A stretch of DNA of 64,000 nucleotides from Candidatus Delongbacteria bacterium (lineage in GTDB: Bacteria; CAIWAD01): positions 124,001 to 188,000 of the forward strand of contig JBAYTZ010000004.1 of assembly GCA_041675285.1 (NCBI GenBank), given 5' to 3'. The notes under the pieces were generated by a model, which did no database searches, had not been told where the DNA came from, and saw nothing but the letters and a program-made list of their open reading frames with translations. Below, in pieces: positions 38,611-46,900 of this stretch. A program made the position numbers and the translations under genes. The first letter of the stretch is position 1. Each line of letters starts with the position of its first letter.

Positions 38611-39657
38611 TCAGTAACCCACCAGCACGCCATCGTAGCCCATCTCTGTGAGGGCGGCGTGCAGCATGGCGCGCTTCTCCCGGTAGGGCAGGAAGGCGCT
38701 CTTGAAGCCGTTGGTGATGATCTTCGCCACCTCGTGCTCGCTCAGGCGGAAGGTCTGGGTCATGCGCCACAGCTCCTCGGTGATCGTCGTGTCGCTGATC
38801 AGCCGGTTGTCCGTGTTCACCGTCACCCGCAGGCCGTAGTCCAGGTAGAACTTCAGCGGGTGCGAGGCCAGGTCCTGGACCACGCGCGTCTGCACGTTGC
38901 TGGTGGGGCAGGCCTCGATGGGGATGCGCAGGTCGTTCATGTAGTTCAGCAGGCTGCCATCCTCCTTCAGCCGCGTGGAGTGGCCGATGCGCTGGGCGTG
39001 GAGGTGGTGCAGGGCCTGGTGGATGCTCTCCGGGCCGTAGGCCTCGCCGGCGTGCACCGTGCAGTTGACGTTGTTCTTGCGGATGAGGTAGAAGGCCTCG
39101 CGGTGGTCCTTGGCCGGGAAATTGGCCTCCGCGCCCGCCAGGTCGAAGCCCACGACGCCCGCGCTCTTGTAGGCCACGGCCAGCTCGGCCAGGCGCAGGG
39201 AGGTGGCGGGGTTGATGTTGCGGATGCCGCAGACGATCACGCCGCAGCGGATGGGATACTGGCGCTCGGCGCGGCGCAGGCCGGCCAGCACGGCGTCCAT
39301 CACCTGGGCCAGGCTCAGGCCCTTCTCGATGTGCAGGATGGGCGAGTAGCGCACCTCCAGCCAGCGCACGTTCTCCTTGGCGCAGTCCTCAGCCAGTTCG
39401 AAGGAAGTGCGTTCGAGGGCCGCCACGTCCTGCATCACGGCCAGCGTGTAGCGGAAGACGGCCAGGTAGTCCACCAGGCTCTCGTAGTTCTGGCCCAGGC
39501 GCAGCTTGGTGAACAGCTCGGCGGGGTCGAAACTGGGCAGTTCTACATGGCGCTCGCGGGCCAGCTCGATCATGGTGGGGAGCCGTAGCGATCCATCCAG
39601 GTGGCAGTGGAGTTCCGCCTTGGGCATGGACAGGATTTTCTCGCGAGTGAGGCTCAT
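38611..39657 (-). CDS. add: Adenosine deaminase
   Basis: 348 residues from ATG 39657, which has CCGGAGGGG before it. Zinc and catalytic motifs: KAELHCHLDGSLR (two metal His), VGFDLAGAEANFP, CTVHAGEAYGP (metal His and catalytic Glu), IGHSTRL (catalytic His) and VTVNTDNRLISDT (metal Asp; the NTDN form rather than NTDD occurs in some bacterial deaminases). It hydrolyses (deoxy)adenosine to (deoxy)inosine in purine salvage. It stands alone, flanked on both sides by palindromic repeats. Confidence 0.96.
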   Translation of the reverse strand: MSLTREKILSMPKAELHCHLDGSLRLPTMIELARERHVELPSFDPAELFTKLRLGQNYESLVDYLAVFRYTLAVMQDVAALERTSFELAEDCAKENVRWLEVRYSPILHIEKGLSLAQVMDAVLAGLRRAERQYPIRCGVIVCGIRNINPATSLRLAELAVAYKSAGVVGFDLAGAEANFPAKDHREAFYLIRKNNVNCTVHAGEAYGPESIHQALHHLHAQRIGHSTRLKEDGSLLNYMNDLRIPIEACPTSNVQTRVVQDLASHPLKFYLDYGLRVTVNTDNRLISDTTITEELWRMTQTFRLSEHEVAKIITNGFKSAFLPYREKRAMLHAALTEMGYDGVLVGY

Positions 39658-39795
39658 GACCCCTCCGGTTGACAAAAGGGCCGGTCCCGAAGGACGGCCC
39701 TCAATTCTGATGCCGGATGGCGGATTCCGCTCCGCGTCCACGGTGGGTCAACATACCACTCGGAACCCGGCGAGTCCTCATTCCCCGCCGGTCCT

Positions 39796-39820
39796 GTCAT
39801 CCCAGCGAACGCTGGGATCC
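39796..39820. repeat. Palindrome GTCATCCCAGCG...CGCTGGGATCC
   Basis: A stem with CCAGCG and CGCTGG around AA, in the same GTCAT...ATCC frame as the repeats at 38142-38303 but with a different stem. Confidence 0.75.
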
Positions 39821-39850
39821 CCTGCGGTCAAGCGAGGCGAAGCCAATTCC

Positions 39851-39967
39851 CTTCCCTCGCCCCCGGCGGGGGAAGGCGTCGCGTAGCGACGGGGGATGGG
39901 GGTGTTCGAGAGTCCGGGCCCCCATTCGCGCCTGCGGCGCGGCTTCCCCCGCGGGGCGCGGGGGAAG
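39851..39967. repeat. Inverted pair of the DUF559-type palindromic repeat, without a gene between (REPIN-like)
   Basis: The left copy (39851-39905), read on the minus strand, is CACCCCCATCCCCCGTC, a short hairpin, then CCTTCCCCCGCCGGGGGC. The right copy (39917-39967), read on the plus strand, is GGCCCCCATTCG, a hairpin, then GCTTCCCCCGC and GCGGGGGAAG. Both have the (C)CCCCCAT head and the TTCCCCC...GGGGGAA stem seen around the DUF559 gene. Eleven bases separate them. Confidence 0.75.
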
Positions 39968-40007
39968 AATCCAGCCTACGGCGCAGTTGAGGGTGTTTGC
40001 TTGTCCG

Positions 40008-42224
40008 CTACTGCAGCTTGCCCGCCGCCAGTGCCGCGCTGAGTGCGTCGAGCTTGGCGTAGGAGTCGCCCAGTTTGCGCTGGGGGATGAGGCCCATCTC
40101 GGCGCGATCCTCGTCGGTAAGCTGCTCGCTGACGGCCTTGAGCAGCTCGGAGAGTTCGGGATGCACGCGCTCGGCGTATTCATAGGCCTTGAGCAGGGCC
40201 AGCAGACGCAGGCGTTCCACCTGGGAGAGTTCGAGCTGCTCGGCCTCGTCGTCGATGACGGCTTCCCAGCGTACGCGGGGCATGTAGCCCAGCCGGCGCA
40301 GCTCCTCCACCAGCTTCTGGACCCGCACGCTGGAGGCCAGCAGCATCAGTTGCTCGTCGAAGAGCCCCAGCCAGGACTTGCGCAGGCCCGGGGCCAGGCA
40401 GAGCTCCTGCATCAACTGGGCGTTCTCGGTCTTCAGCACCATCAGCTGGGGATCCACCAGGATGTGGCCGTGGCGGTTGGTCACCTCCTCCACCAGATAG
40501 TTCACGTTCTGGGGAATGGACTGGGAGGAGTGCTCCACCAGGAAGCCCTGGATGTGCTCCAGCGAGAGGCCGGAATCCAGCCCACGGGAGAGGGACTGCT
40601 TGCCGATGCGGTAGCGGCCCTTTTCGTAGTCGGCGAAACGCGCCAGGAAGAGCGTGTGCTCGGGCAGGAAGCGCGCGGGCAGGAAGACCTCCAGGTTGGC
40701 CTGGACCAGCAGCTTCTCCTGCGGATCGTACCAGCCGTCCAGGTCGTCGGGCAGCTGCCCTTCCTGCAGCACGCGCCGGCCGCGCTCCGAGAGCCGGAAG
40801 ACCAGCCCGCCCTGCTCCGGGTGGTTGGAGAGTTCCACCAGCCCGAACCAGAACAGCGGCTTGACCAGCTGATGCGTGATGAATTTTTCCACCGCCACGC
40901 GCTGGTTGTCGCTGCGCTGCCCGCCTTCCAGCTGGGCGTAGAGGAAGGTCAATTCCTCCAGCGCGATCCAGGCGGCGGGGCTGACGTGCTGCAACAGCCA
41001 GAGCAGCTTGAGGGGATCCAGGCCCGCGCTCTCGGCGCGCTCCAGGTGCTCCTCCAGCCGGCCGGCGGCCAGCACGTCGGCGCCGAAGGCGTCGCTCATC
41101 ATGCGGCGCAGGCTCTCCCCGGGCTGGCGGAAGAAGGCCGCGGCCACGGGCACGTTCACGGCCCAGACCTCGTGCTTGAGCTGCACGATGCCGTGGGCCT
41201 CGAAGTAGTCGAAGAGGAAACTGAAGAGGTGCTGGTCTTCCTGCGCCGGCTGGAACAGGCTGCAGACGCGCTTGACCTCGGTCTTGTGCACGCCGCCTTT
41301 TTGGATCCGCTGCACGCGGTGATTGACCAGATGCACGAGCAGGATCAGCGCGTTCTGGAAGAGCTGCGCGGGTTCGTGCCGCACCTTCCAGGCCTCGGGC
41401 TCCAGGCGGCCGCTGAAGGCCGGGTAGAGCTGGGGCGGCGCCTCGGGCAGCTGGCAATTGGAGCGGATCATGGCCAGTGAATCCTGCACCAGCACGATGC
41501 GGGACTCGGCGGGGAAGTACTGGTCGTGCTTGAGCAGCGCGCTGCCGTCGCTGGTCCAGACCAGGCCCGTGGCCCGGAAGAGCAGCACCAGCTCGCGCTT
41601 GAGTTCGTCGGAGTCGAGCTTGATCCCGAAGAAGCCGATCTGCTTGCGCAGATCTTTCAGGGGCAGGCCCTCGGGGAACATGGAGAGCACCTTGAGGATC
41701 ACCTGCCCGGTCCAGGAGACGTGCTCGTCCAGGGCCTTGCGGAAGCCGGCGGAGTCGACGAGCAGGGCCTTGCAGGCGGCCAGCAGGCGGGTGCGGTCCT
41801 GGCAGTCCGCGGCGGCGGGTTCCGGCGAGCTGGCGTAGAAGCCCGCGCACATGCGCTTCAGCTCCTCCAGGTCGCGGCCGACGATCTTGCGGCGCAGCCG
41901 GTTGCGGTAGAAACTGGGCAGCCGGAAGAGCGGCTCGAGGTTGTCCACCAGGGTCACCAGGCTCTCGGCCTCTTCCAGCTCGCCGTCGGGACCGACGGCC
42001 GGGCGCAAGGCCACCAGACCGGCCGTGACCAGGCTGGCCAGGGCCTCGGAAGCGCCTTCGCCGGGCAGATGCGCCAACAGCCGGTTCAATTCCGGCAGGG
42101 GCACGGTTCCGCCTTCGGCAGCCAGATAGAAAATGATCTCCAGGTGCTGGTGCTGGCTTTCCTGAAAGGTTGCGAGGTGTCTCAGGGCGCGCAGAAAGTC
42201 GGATGGGAAATGGAAAGCCATCAT
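40008..42224 (-). CDS. Helicase-associated (XPB/Ssl2-like, Helicase_C_3) domain protein without helicase motifs
   Basis: 738 residues. The first ~450 residues are helical and Leu-rich, with winged-helix-like pieces (ILKVLSMFPEGLPLKDLRKQ; FRLSERGRRVLQEGQ). Around residues 500-610 is LVQANLEVFLPARFL, then LARFADYEKGRYRIGKQSL, GLSLEHIQGFLVEHSSQSIP, QNVNYLVEEVTNRHGHILVD. This is the Helicase_C_3 signature, related to the N-terminal damage-recognition region of XPB. No Walker A or DEAH box is present. Actinobacteria have similar stand-alone proteins. A DNA repair or transcription role is only inference. The ATG is weakly supported (no strong Shine-Dalgarno); a second in-frame ATG follows directly. 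Confidence 0.82.
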   Translation of the reverse strand: MMAFHFPSDFLRALRHLATFQESQHQHLEIIFYLAAEGGTVPLPELNRLLAHLPGEGASEALASLVTAGLVALRPAVGPDGELEEAESLVTLVDNLEPLFRLPSFYRNRLRRKIVGRDLEELKRMCAGFYASSPEPAAADCQDRTRLLAACKALLVDSAGFRKALDEHVSWTGQVILKVLSMFPEGLPLKDLRKQIGFFGIKLDSDELKRELVLLFRATGLVWTSDGSALLKHDQYFPAESRIVLVQDSLAMIRSNCQLPEAPPQLYPAFSGRLEPEAWKVRHEPAQLFQNALILLVHLVNHRVQRIQKGGVHKTEVKRVCSLFQPAQEDQHLFSFLFDYFEAHGIVQLKHEVWAVNVPVAAAFFRQPGESLRRMMSDAFGADVLAAGRLEEHLERAESAGLDPLKLLWLLQHVSPAAWIALEELTFLYAQLEGGQRSDNQRVAVEKFITHQLVKPLFWFGLVELSNHPEQGGLVFRLSERGRRVLQEGQLPDDLDGWYDPQEKLLVQANLEVFLPARFLPEHTLFLARFADYEKGRYRIGKQSLSRGLDSGLSLEHIQGFLVEHSSQSIPQNVNYLVEEVTNRHGHILVDPQLMVLKTENAQLMQELCLAPGLRKSWLGLFDEQLMLLASSVRVQKLVEELRRLGYMPRVRWEAVIDDEAEQLELSQVERLRLLALLKAYEYAERVHPELSELLKAVSEQLTDEDRAEMGLIPQRKLGDSYAKLDALSAALAAGKLQ

Positions 42225-42390
42225 ATCGGGTGTGAAGGATCGTCTCTGACTTGGATATTGGCCCGGGGTGGCACCCGGTAGCCGCGGGGCCGCCGACAGG
42301 GAGGGGGCCGCTCTCCTCGCCTGTTAAAGGTTTGTGAGAGTAACAGTTCACCCTAGCCATGTCAAGCTGGACGCCGGGAGGAAGGTGGGG

Positions 42391-43116
42391 ATGGGCAAAA
42401 GGAAGTGGCTGGCGCTGTTGCTGCTGGCGCTGATTTCCAGCGGTTGCATGCTCAGCACCGTCAACCACCTATGGGCCACTCGTCGGCAACTGCTCAAGTT
42501 CGACGAGTTCGTGCGCTACGAGAAGGCCGGGCCGGTGCAGGGCCCGGGGATCCGGCTCCTGCAGCCGCGGCTGACCACGGAGGACATCCGCGCCCTGGCC
42601 AACGGCCGTCCGCCCAGCCGGATCTTGAAGGACGCCACGGGCGAGACCTGGATCTTCCGCTGGCAGCGCCGGCCACCCCAGCGGGGCAAGACGGTCACTC
42701 TGGAGCTGCGCTTCCAATCCGACCTGCTGGTGGGCCTGCACGTGGACAAGCGCTTCGCCGACAAACTGGGCGACGCGCGCATCGAAATGCTGATCCGCCA
42801 GTTCGTGGGGCCGGCCACGGACCTGGACGTCTTCCACAAGCGCGTTGTCAGCCACGTGCCCGCCCGGGAGAACGCCCGCTTCCCGGCCCTGACCCTGGCG
42901 GATATCCGCGAGTTGTTCGGCCCGGAGAACCTGATCCGCGAACTGCCCCTCAAGCGCGACGAACCCAGCCACATCTACCGCTACCAGCTGGACGGGGCCC
43001 AGGGCGACAAGGCCGCCATGAGTTTCGGCGTCCGGTTCCAGGAAAACCGGCAGCTGGCCATGATCACCAGCCGGCTGGGTTCCTTCTCGCTGGTCTTCGA
43101 TTTCAGCGGGCGCTGA
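42391..43116 (+). CDS. Lipoprotein of unknown function
   Basis: 241 residues from ATG 42391, preceded by GGGAGGAAGG. Lipobox LISSGC puts the lipidated Cys near residue 18. The rest is mixed alpha/beta with two similar halves: RLTTEDIRALANGRPPSRIL...ETWIFRWQ and LTLADIRELFGPENLIRELP...SHIYRYQ. This suggests a duplicated small domain, like the SmpA/OmlA fold that assesses outer-membrane assembly, though that comparison is weak. Not in an obvious operon; the ABC importer has its own promoter downstream. Confidence 0.75.
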   Translation: MGKRKWLALLLLALISSGCMLSTVNHLWATRRQLLKFDEFVRYEKAGPVQGPGIRLLQPRLTTEDIRALANGRPPSRILKDATGETWIFRWQRRPPQRGKTVTLELRFQSDLLVGLHVDKRFADKLGDARIEMLIRQFVGPATDLDVFHKRVVSHVPARENARFPALTLADIRELFGPENLIRELPLKRDEPSHIYRYQLDGAQGDKAAMSFGVRFQENRQLAMITSRLGSFSLVFDFSGR

Positions 43117-43171
43117 GCCTGTCCGATCCCTCCCAAAAGTCGGCGCGGTTGTTGCTGTGGAAGCTGGTTCA

Positions 43172-43200
43172 TTGGAACTCAATCAGCTGACTGGTATGTT
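43172..43200 (+). promoter_or_regulatory. Sigma70-type promoter of the peptide ABC importer
   Basis: TTGGAA (43172-43177), 17 bases, TATGTT (43195-43200), about 116 bases before the binding-protein ATG. The long leader holds no riboswitch that I recognise. Confidence 0.65.
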
Positions 43201-43315
43201 TTCGCCTTAACCTGTTGGCGCGCGGCAAGAAAGCCGACAAGCTGTCAGACGGCGCGCCATCCCAACTCAATTTCCCGGGTCGGAATCGACCCAGCACCTG
43301 GAAGCAGGAGGAGCC

Positions 43316-45310
43316 ATGAGATTCGGCCAGTCCTCGATCCTGATCTTGCTCGGCGCGGCCATGATGGGCAGCCTGATCGGCTGCGGTGGCGGAACGGCGC
43401 GCTTCGACACCGGCCCCGTCATGGAGCCGGATGAAGGCATCAACTCCATTGAGTACTGGGCCTCCAAGGGCTTCGAAACCCAGGAGAATCCTCCCGGCGC
43501 CCTGCCGGACGTCTCCGCGGAGTTGGGCGGCGCGGGCTTCGAGCAGCTCGCGGCCTCGCTGGGCTTCAAGACCAACGAGAACCAGAAGTCCATGGCCGAC
43601 CCCCGCGGCGTGCCCGGCGGCATGCTGCGCATCCCCCTGCAGGAGTTCCCGGCCACCCTGCGCAGCGAGGGCAAGGACGCCAACACGGCCTTCATGAGCA
43701 TGGTCTCGGGCATGATGTACGAGTCCATGATGGGCCTGGACAGCTGGACGGACGAGTTCACGCCCTCCCTGGCCACCCACTGGAAGGTCGAGGACAACGC
43801 CGCGGGCGGCCAGACCTTCACTTTCCGCATCAATCCCAACGCCCGCTGGCAAACGGGCCACCGCATCACGGCCGAGGACATCAAGGCCACCTGGAAGCTG
43901 ATGGTGGACGACGGCCTGCTGCAACCCTACAACGGCATCCTCTACCGGCAATACAGCGAGCCCGAAGTGCTCAGCCCCTACCTGGTGCGCACCTCCACCA
44001 AGGACCTCAACTGGCGGCACTTCCTCTATTTCGGCGCCTCCATGTCCATCTACCCGGCGCACATCATCGGGTCCATGACGGCCAAGGAGTACATGGAGCG
44101 CTTCCAGAACCAGACCATGCCCGGTTCCGGCCTCTACCTGCTGCGTGACGAGGATATCAACCAGGGCAACAGCCTGACCATGACCCGCACCAGCAACTAT
44201 TGGGACAAGGACAGCCCCATCGGCAAGGGCTCGGGCAACTTCACCAAGGTCAAGTTCCGCGTGGTCACCGATGAGACCCTGCAGCGCGAGATGTTCAAAA
44301 AAGGCGAGCTGGACATCTACATCGTCGGGCAGGCCAAGTACTGGGTCAAGGAGTTCCTGCCCGAGCAGATCGAGCAGCTGGGCAAGGGCTGGATCCAGCG
44401 CAAGAAGATCTACACCCAGAACCCCAACGGCACCAGCGGCTTCGTCTTCAACATGCGCGAAGAGCCCTTCAACGACATCCGCGTGCGGCGCGCCTTCGCC
44501 TACCTGCTGAACCGCGAGAAGCTGATCGACAAGCTGTTCTACAACGAGTACCTGCCCATCCACAGCTACTACCCGGGCAGCGTCTACGAGAATCCCAACA
44601 ACGAGAAGATCAAGTACGACCCGGAAACCGGCCTGCGCCTGCTGGCCGAGGCCGGCTTCGCCCAGCGCGACGGCGAGGGCTATCTGGTGAACGCCCGCGG
44701 CCAGCGGCTGGAACTGGACCTGATGACCGACGAGAGCCCCACCTGGGAGCGCATCATCACCGTGATCCAGGAAGACTACAAGCAGGCCGGCGTCAAGTTG
44801 AACCTGAAGCCCACCACCGCCGCCACCCAGTTCCAAATGGTGATGGACCGCAAGTTCAAGATGCACTGGCAGACCTGGACCGGACTCTATTTCCCCAATC
44901 CCGAGTCCTCGTTCAAGTCGAACCTGGCCGACGAGCCCAACACCAACAACCTCTCCGGCTTCAAGAGCAAGGAATTGGACAGCCTGTGCGAGGTCTACAA
45001 CAAGACCTTCAGCCAGGAAGAGCGCATCAAGCTCATCCGGCGCACGGACACCATTCTGATGGAAAGCTATCAGGAAGCCCTGGGCTGGTACGGACCCTTC
45101 ACGCGCGTGGGCTACTGGAACAAGTTCGGCATGCCGGAGTGGGGCCTGGCCCGCACCGGCGACTGGCGCTCCATCGTGAGCCTGTGGTGGTACGACGCCG
45201 ACAAGCACAAGGCGCTCGTCAAGGCCATCAAGAAGGACCAGAACATGCCGCTGGAGAAGGTCGAGATCGATTACTGGAAGGGGTACGACCCCGCCACGAT
45301 CGCCCGCTAG
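43316..45310 (+). CDS. Peptide/oligopeptide-type ABC transporter substrate-binding lipoprotein (SBP family 5)
   Basis: 664 residues; AGGAGGAGCC precedes the ATG. Lipobox GSLIGC places the lipid anchor at about residue 23. SBP_bac_5 features are clear: TPSLATHWKVEDN, NARWQTGHRITAEDIKATWK, NMREEPFNDIRVRRAFAYLL and WYGPFTRVGYWNKFG. It shares VSAELGGAGFEQLAASLGF with the protein at 8881-10803, a feature apparently private to this lineage. First gene of the importer cluster. A strong hairpin-T terminator between it and the permease gene would make it more abundant than the membrane parts, as is usual. Confidence 0.95.
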   Translation: MRFGQSSILILLGAAMMGSLIGCGGGTARFDTGPVMEPDEGINSIEYWASKGFETQENPPGALPDVSAELGGAGFEQLAASLGFKTNENQKSMADPRGVPGGMLRIPLQEFPATLRSEGKDANTAFMSMVSGMMYESMMGLDSWTDEFTPSLATHWKVEDNAAGGQTFTFRINPNARWQTGHRITAEDIKATWKLMVDDGLLQPYNGILYRQYSEPEVLSPYLVRTSTKDLNWRHFLYFGASMSIYPAHIIGSMTAKEYMERFQNQTMPGSGLYLLRDEDINQGNSLTMTRTSNYWDKDSPIGKGSGNFTKVKFRVVTDETLQREMFKKGELDIYIVGQAKYWVKEFLPEQIEQLGKGWIQRKKIYTQNPNGTSGFVFNMREEPFNDIRVRRAFAYLLNREKLIDKLFYNEYLPIHSYYPGSVYENPNNEKIKYDPETGLRLLAEAGFAQRDGEGYLVNARGQRLELDLMTDESPTWERIITVIQEDYKQAGVKLNLKPTTAATQFQMVMDRKFKMHWQTWTGLYFPNPESSFKSNLADEPNTNNLSGFKSKELDSLCEVYNKTFSQEERIKLIRRTDTILMESYQEALGWYGPFTRVGYWNKFGMPEWGLARTGDWRSIVSLWWYDADKHKALVKAIKKDQNMPLEKVEIDYWKGYDPATIAR

Positions 45311-45318
45311 ACTCCGAC

Positions 45319-45351
45319 GCCCGCCGGTCTACCCAGGCCGGCGGGCTTTTT
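45319..45351 (+). terminator. Hairpin-T terminator/attenuator between binding protein and permease
   Basis: GCCCGCCGG / CCGGCGGGC stem with a ten-base loop, followed by TTTTT. It sits nine bases after the binding-protein stop and 31 bases before the permease start, so it should lower read-through into the permease and ATPase genes. Confidence 0.85.
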
Positions 45352-45382
45352 CCCACGATCGCAGGACAACCAGGAAGGTCCC

Positions 45383-46882
45383 ATGACCACCTATTTCATC
45401 CGCCGCTTCCTGCTGGCCTTTCCCACCTTCATCGGCATCACCCTGATCGCGTTCACCATCATTCAGTTCGTTCCAGGCGGACCGCTGGAGCAGGAGATCA
45501 TCTCGCTGAAGATGGGCATGACGCAGATGGGCGAGGCCGGCGCCGGCGGCAGCAACGACGTGGCTTCCGGCGGGACCACCATCCCGGCCGAGGCCCTCGA
45601 GGAGATGAAGGCCTACTACGGATACGACAAGCCCGTGCTGCTGAACTTCCGGATCTGGGGTCCGGAGAAGCAGGTGACGCGGTACATGGAAGGCCTGCGG
45701 CAAGAACCGGCGCTCAAGGAGCGCGAAGTCCAGCTGACCTCCCTCTTGGGGCGGATGCGCGAGGGGGAGGACACGGCCCCCATGCGGGCCCAGGTCAACC
45801 ACCTGCGGGAGGAGATCAAGGCGGAGCGCGAACGGATCGAACAGCTGCGCTCCAATGTGATCGCCTGCGCCGACATCGCGGTGCCGGCTCTGCTCAAAGT
45901 GGCATTGGACGAGAGCGGCCAGCTGGACGCGAGCCAGCGGGAAAAGGCCGTGGACCTGTTGATCAAGCGGCTGGCCCTGCCGGTCTGGATCAGCCAGGAC
46001 TATGAGACCAAGCTGGCCCAGGTCAAGGGCTGGGCCGCCAAGAACGAGGCCAAGGGCACCGGACCCGTGGCCCTGGTCTGGAAGACCTTCAGTTACGGCC
46101 GCTACGGCGCCTGGCTGATCCGCATCTTCCACCTGGACCTGGGGCGCTCCCACACCTACAGCCGGCCCGTCTGGGACGTGATGAAGTCCAAGTTCCCGGT
46201 TTCGATCTACTTCGGCGTGATCGGCCTGGTGCTGGTCTACAGCATCTGCATCCCGCTGGGCGTCTGGAAGGCCGTCAAGCACGGCAGCCGCTTCGACACG
46301 GCCAGCTCGGTGATCGTCTTCATCGGCTACTCCATCCCCGGCTGGGCCCTGGGCGCCGTGCTGCTGGTGCTGCTGGGCGGCGGTTCCTTCTGGGACGTCT
46401 TCCCGCTGGGCGGCTTCCGCAGCGAGGACTGGGAATACCTGGGCTTCTGGGCCAAGATCTGGGACCAGGTGCACCACACCATCCTGCCCATCATCGCCTG
46501 GGAGATCGGCTCCTTCGCCAGCATGACCATCCTGATGAAGAACAGCCGGATGGAGAACCTCTCCCAGGACTACGTGCGCACGGCCTTCTCCAAGGGCCTC
46601 TCGGAAAAGCGCGTGGTCTTCGTGCACGCCCTGCGCAACAGCCTGATCCCCCTGGCCACCGGGCTGGGGCACCTGATCGGGATCATCTTCGCGGGCAGCT
46701 ACCTGATCGAGAAGGTGTTCAACATCGACGGCTTCGGCCTGCTGGGCTTCAACAGCCTGATTCACCGGGACTATCCCGTGATGTTGTCCTCGATGGTCAT
46801 CAGCGCGGTGATCGGGCTGATGGGCAACATCCTGTCCGACATGATCTACGCGGCGATCGATCCGCGCATCCGCTTCAAATAG
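45383..46882 (+). CDS. oppB: Oligopeptide ABC transporter permease, OppB/DppB type, with large insert
   Basis: 499 residues, against about 310-340 for ordinary OppB. TM1 (FLLAFPTFIGITLIAFTIIQ) and FVPGGPLEQEI match the family, as does YGYDKPVLLNF. After an insert of about 150 residues the family sequence resumes at LDLGRSHTYSRPV. TM segments and the EAA-like loop follow (YVRTAFSKGLSEKRVVFVHA, LRNSLIPL), with IDPRIRFK at the end. The insert (about residues 90-235) is outside the membrane, on the periplasmic side, and includes a coiled coil (MRAQVNHLREEIKAERERIE). Inner-membrane half of the channel, paired with OppC. Confidence 0.93.
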   Translation: MTTYFIRRFLLAFPTFIGITLIAFTIIQFVPGGPLEQEIISLKMGMTQMGEAGAGGSNDVASGGTTIPAEALEEMKAYYGYDKPVLLNFRIWGPEKQVTRYMEGLRQEPALKEREVQLTSLLGRMREGEDTAPMRAQVNHLREEIKAERERIEQLRSNVIACADIAVPALLKVALDESGQLDASQREKAVDLLIKRLALPVWISQDYETKLAQVKGWAAKNEAKGTGPVALVWKTFSYGRYGAWLIRIFHLDLGRSHTYSRPVWDVMKSKFPVSIYFGVIGLVLVYSICIPLGVWKAVKHGSRFDTASSVIVFIGYSIPGWALGAVLLVLLGGGSFWDVFPLGGFRSEDWEYLGFWAKIWDQVHHTILPIIAWEIGSFASMTILMKNSRMENLSQDYVRTAFSKGLSEKRVVFVHALRNSLIPLATGLGHLIGIIFAGSYLIEKVFNIDGFGLLGFNSLIHRDYPVMLSSMVISAVIGLMGNILSDMIYAAIDPRIRFK

Positions 46883-46900
46883 GCACCTGGGAGCACCACG

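Noticed and set aside
43178..43315. Riboswitch in the leader of the peptide importer
   Set aside because: The 116-base leader has no recognised conserved RNA block; only the promoter and ribosome-binding site are supported.
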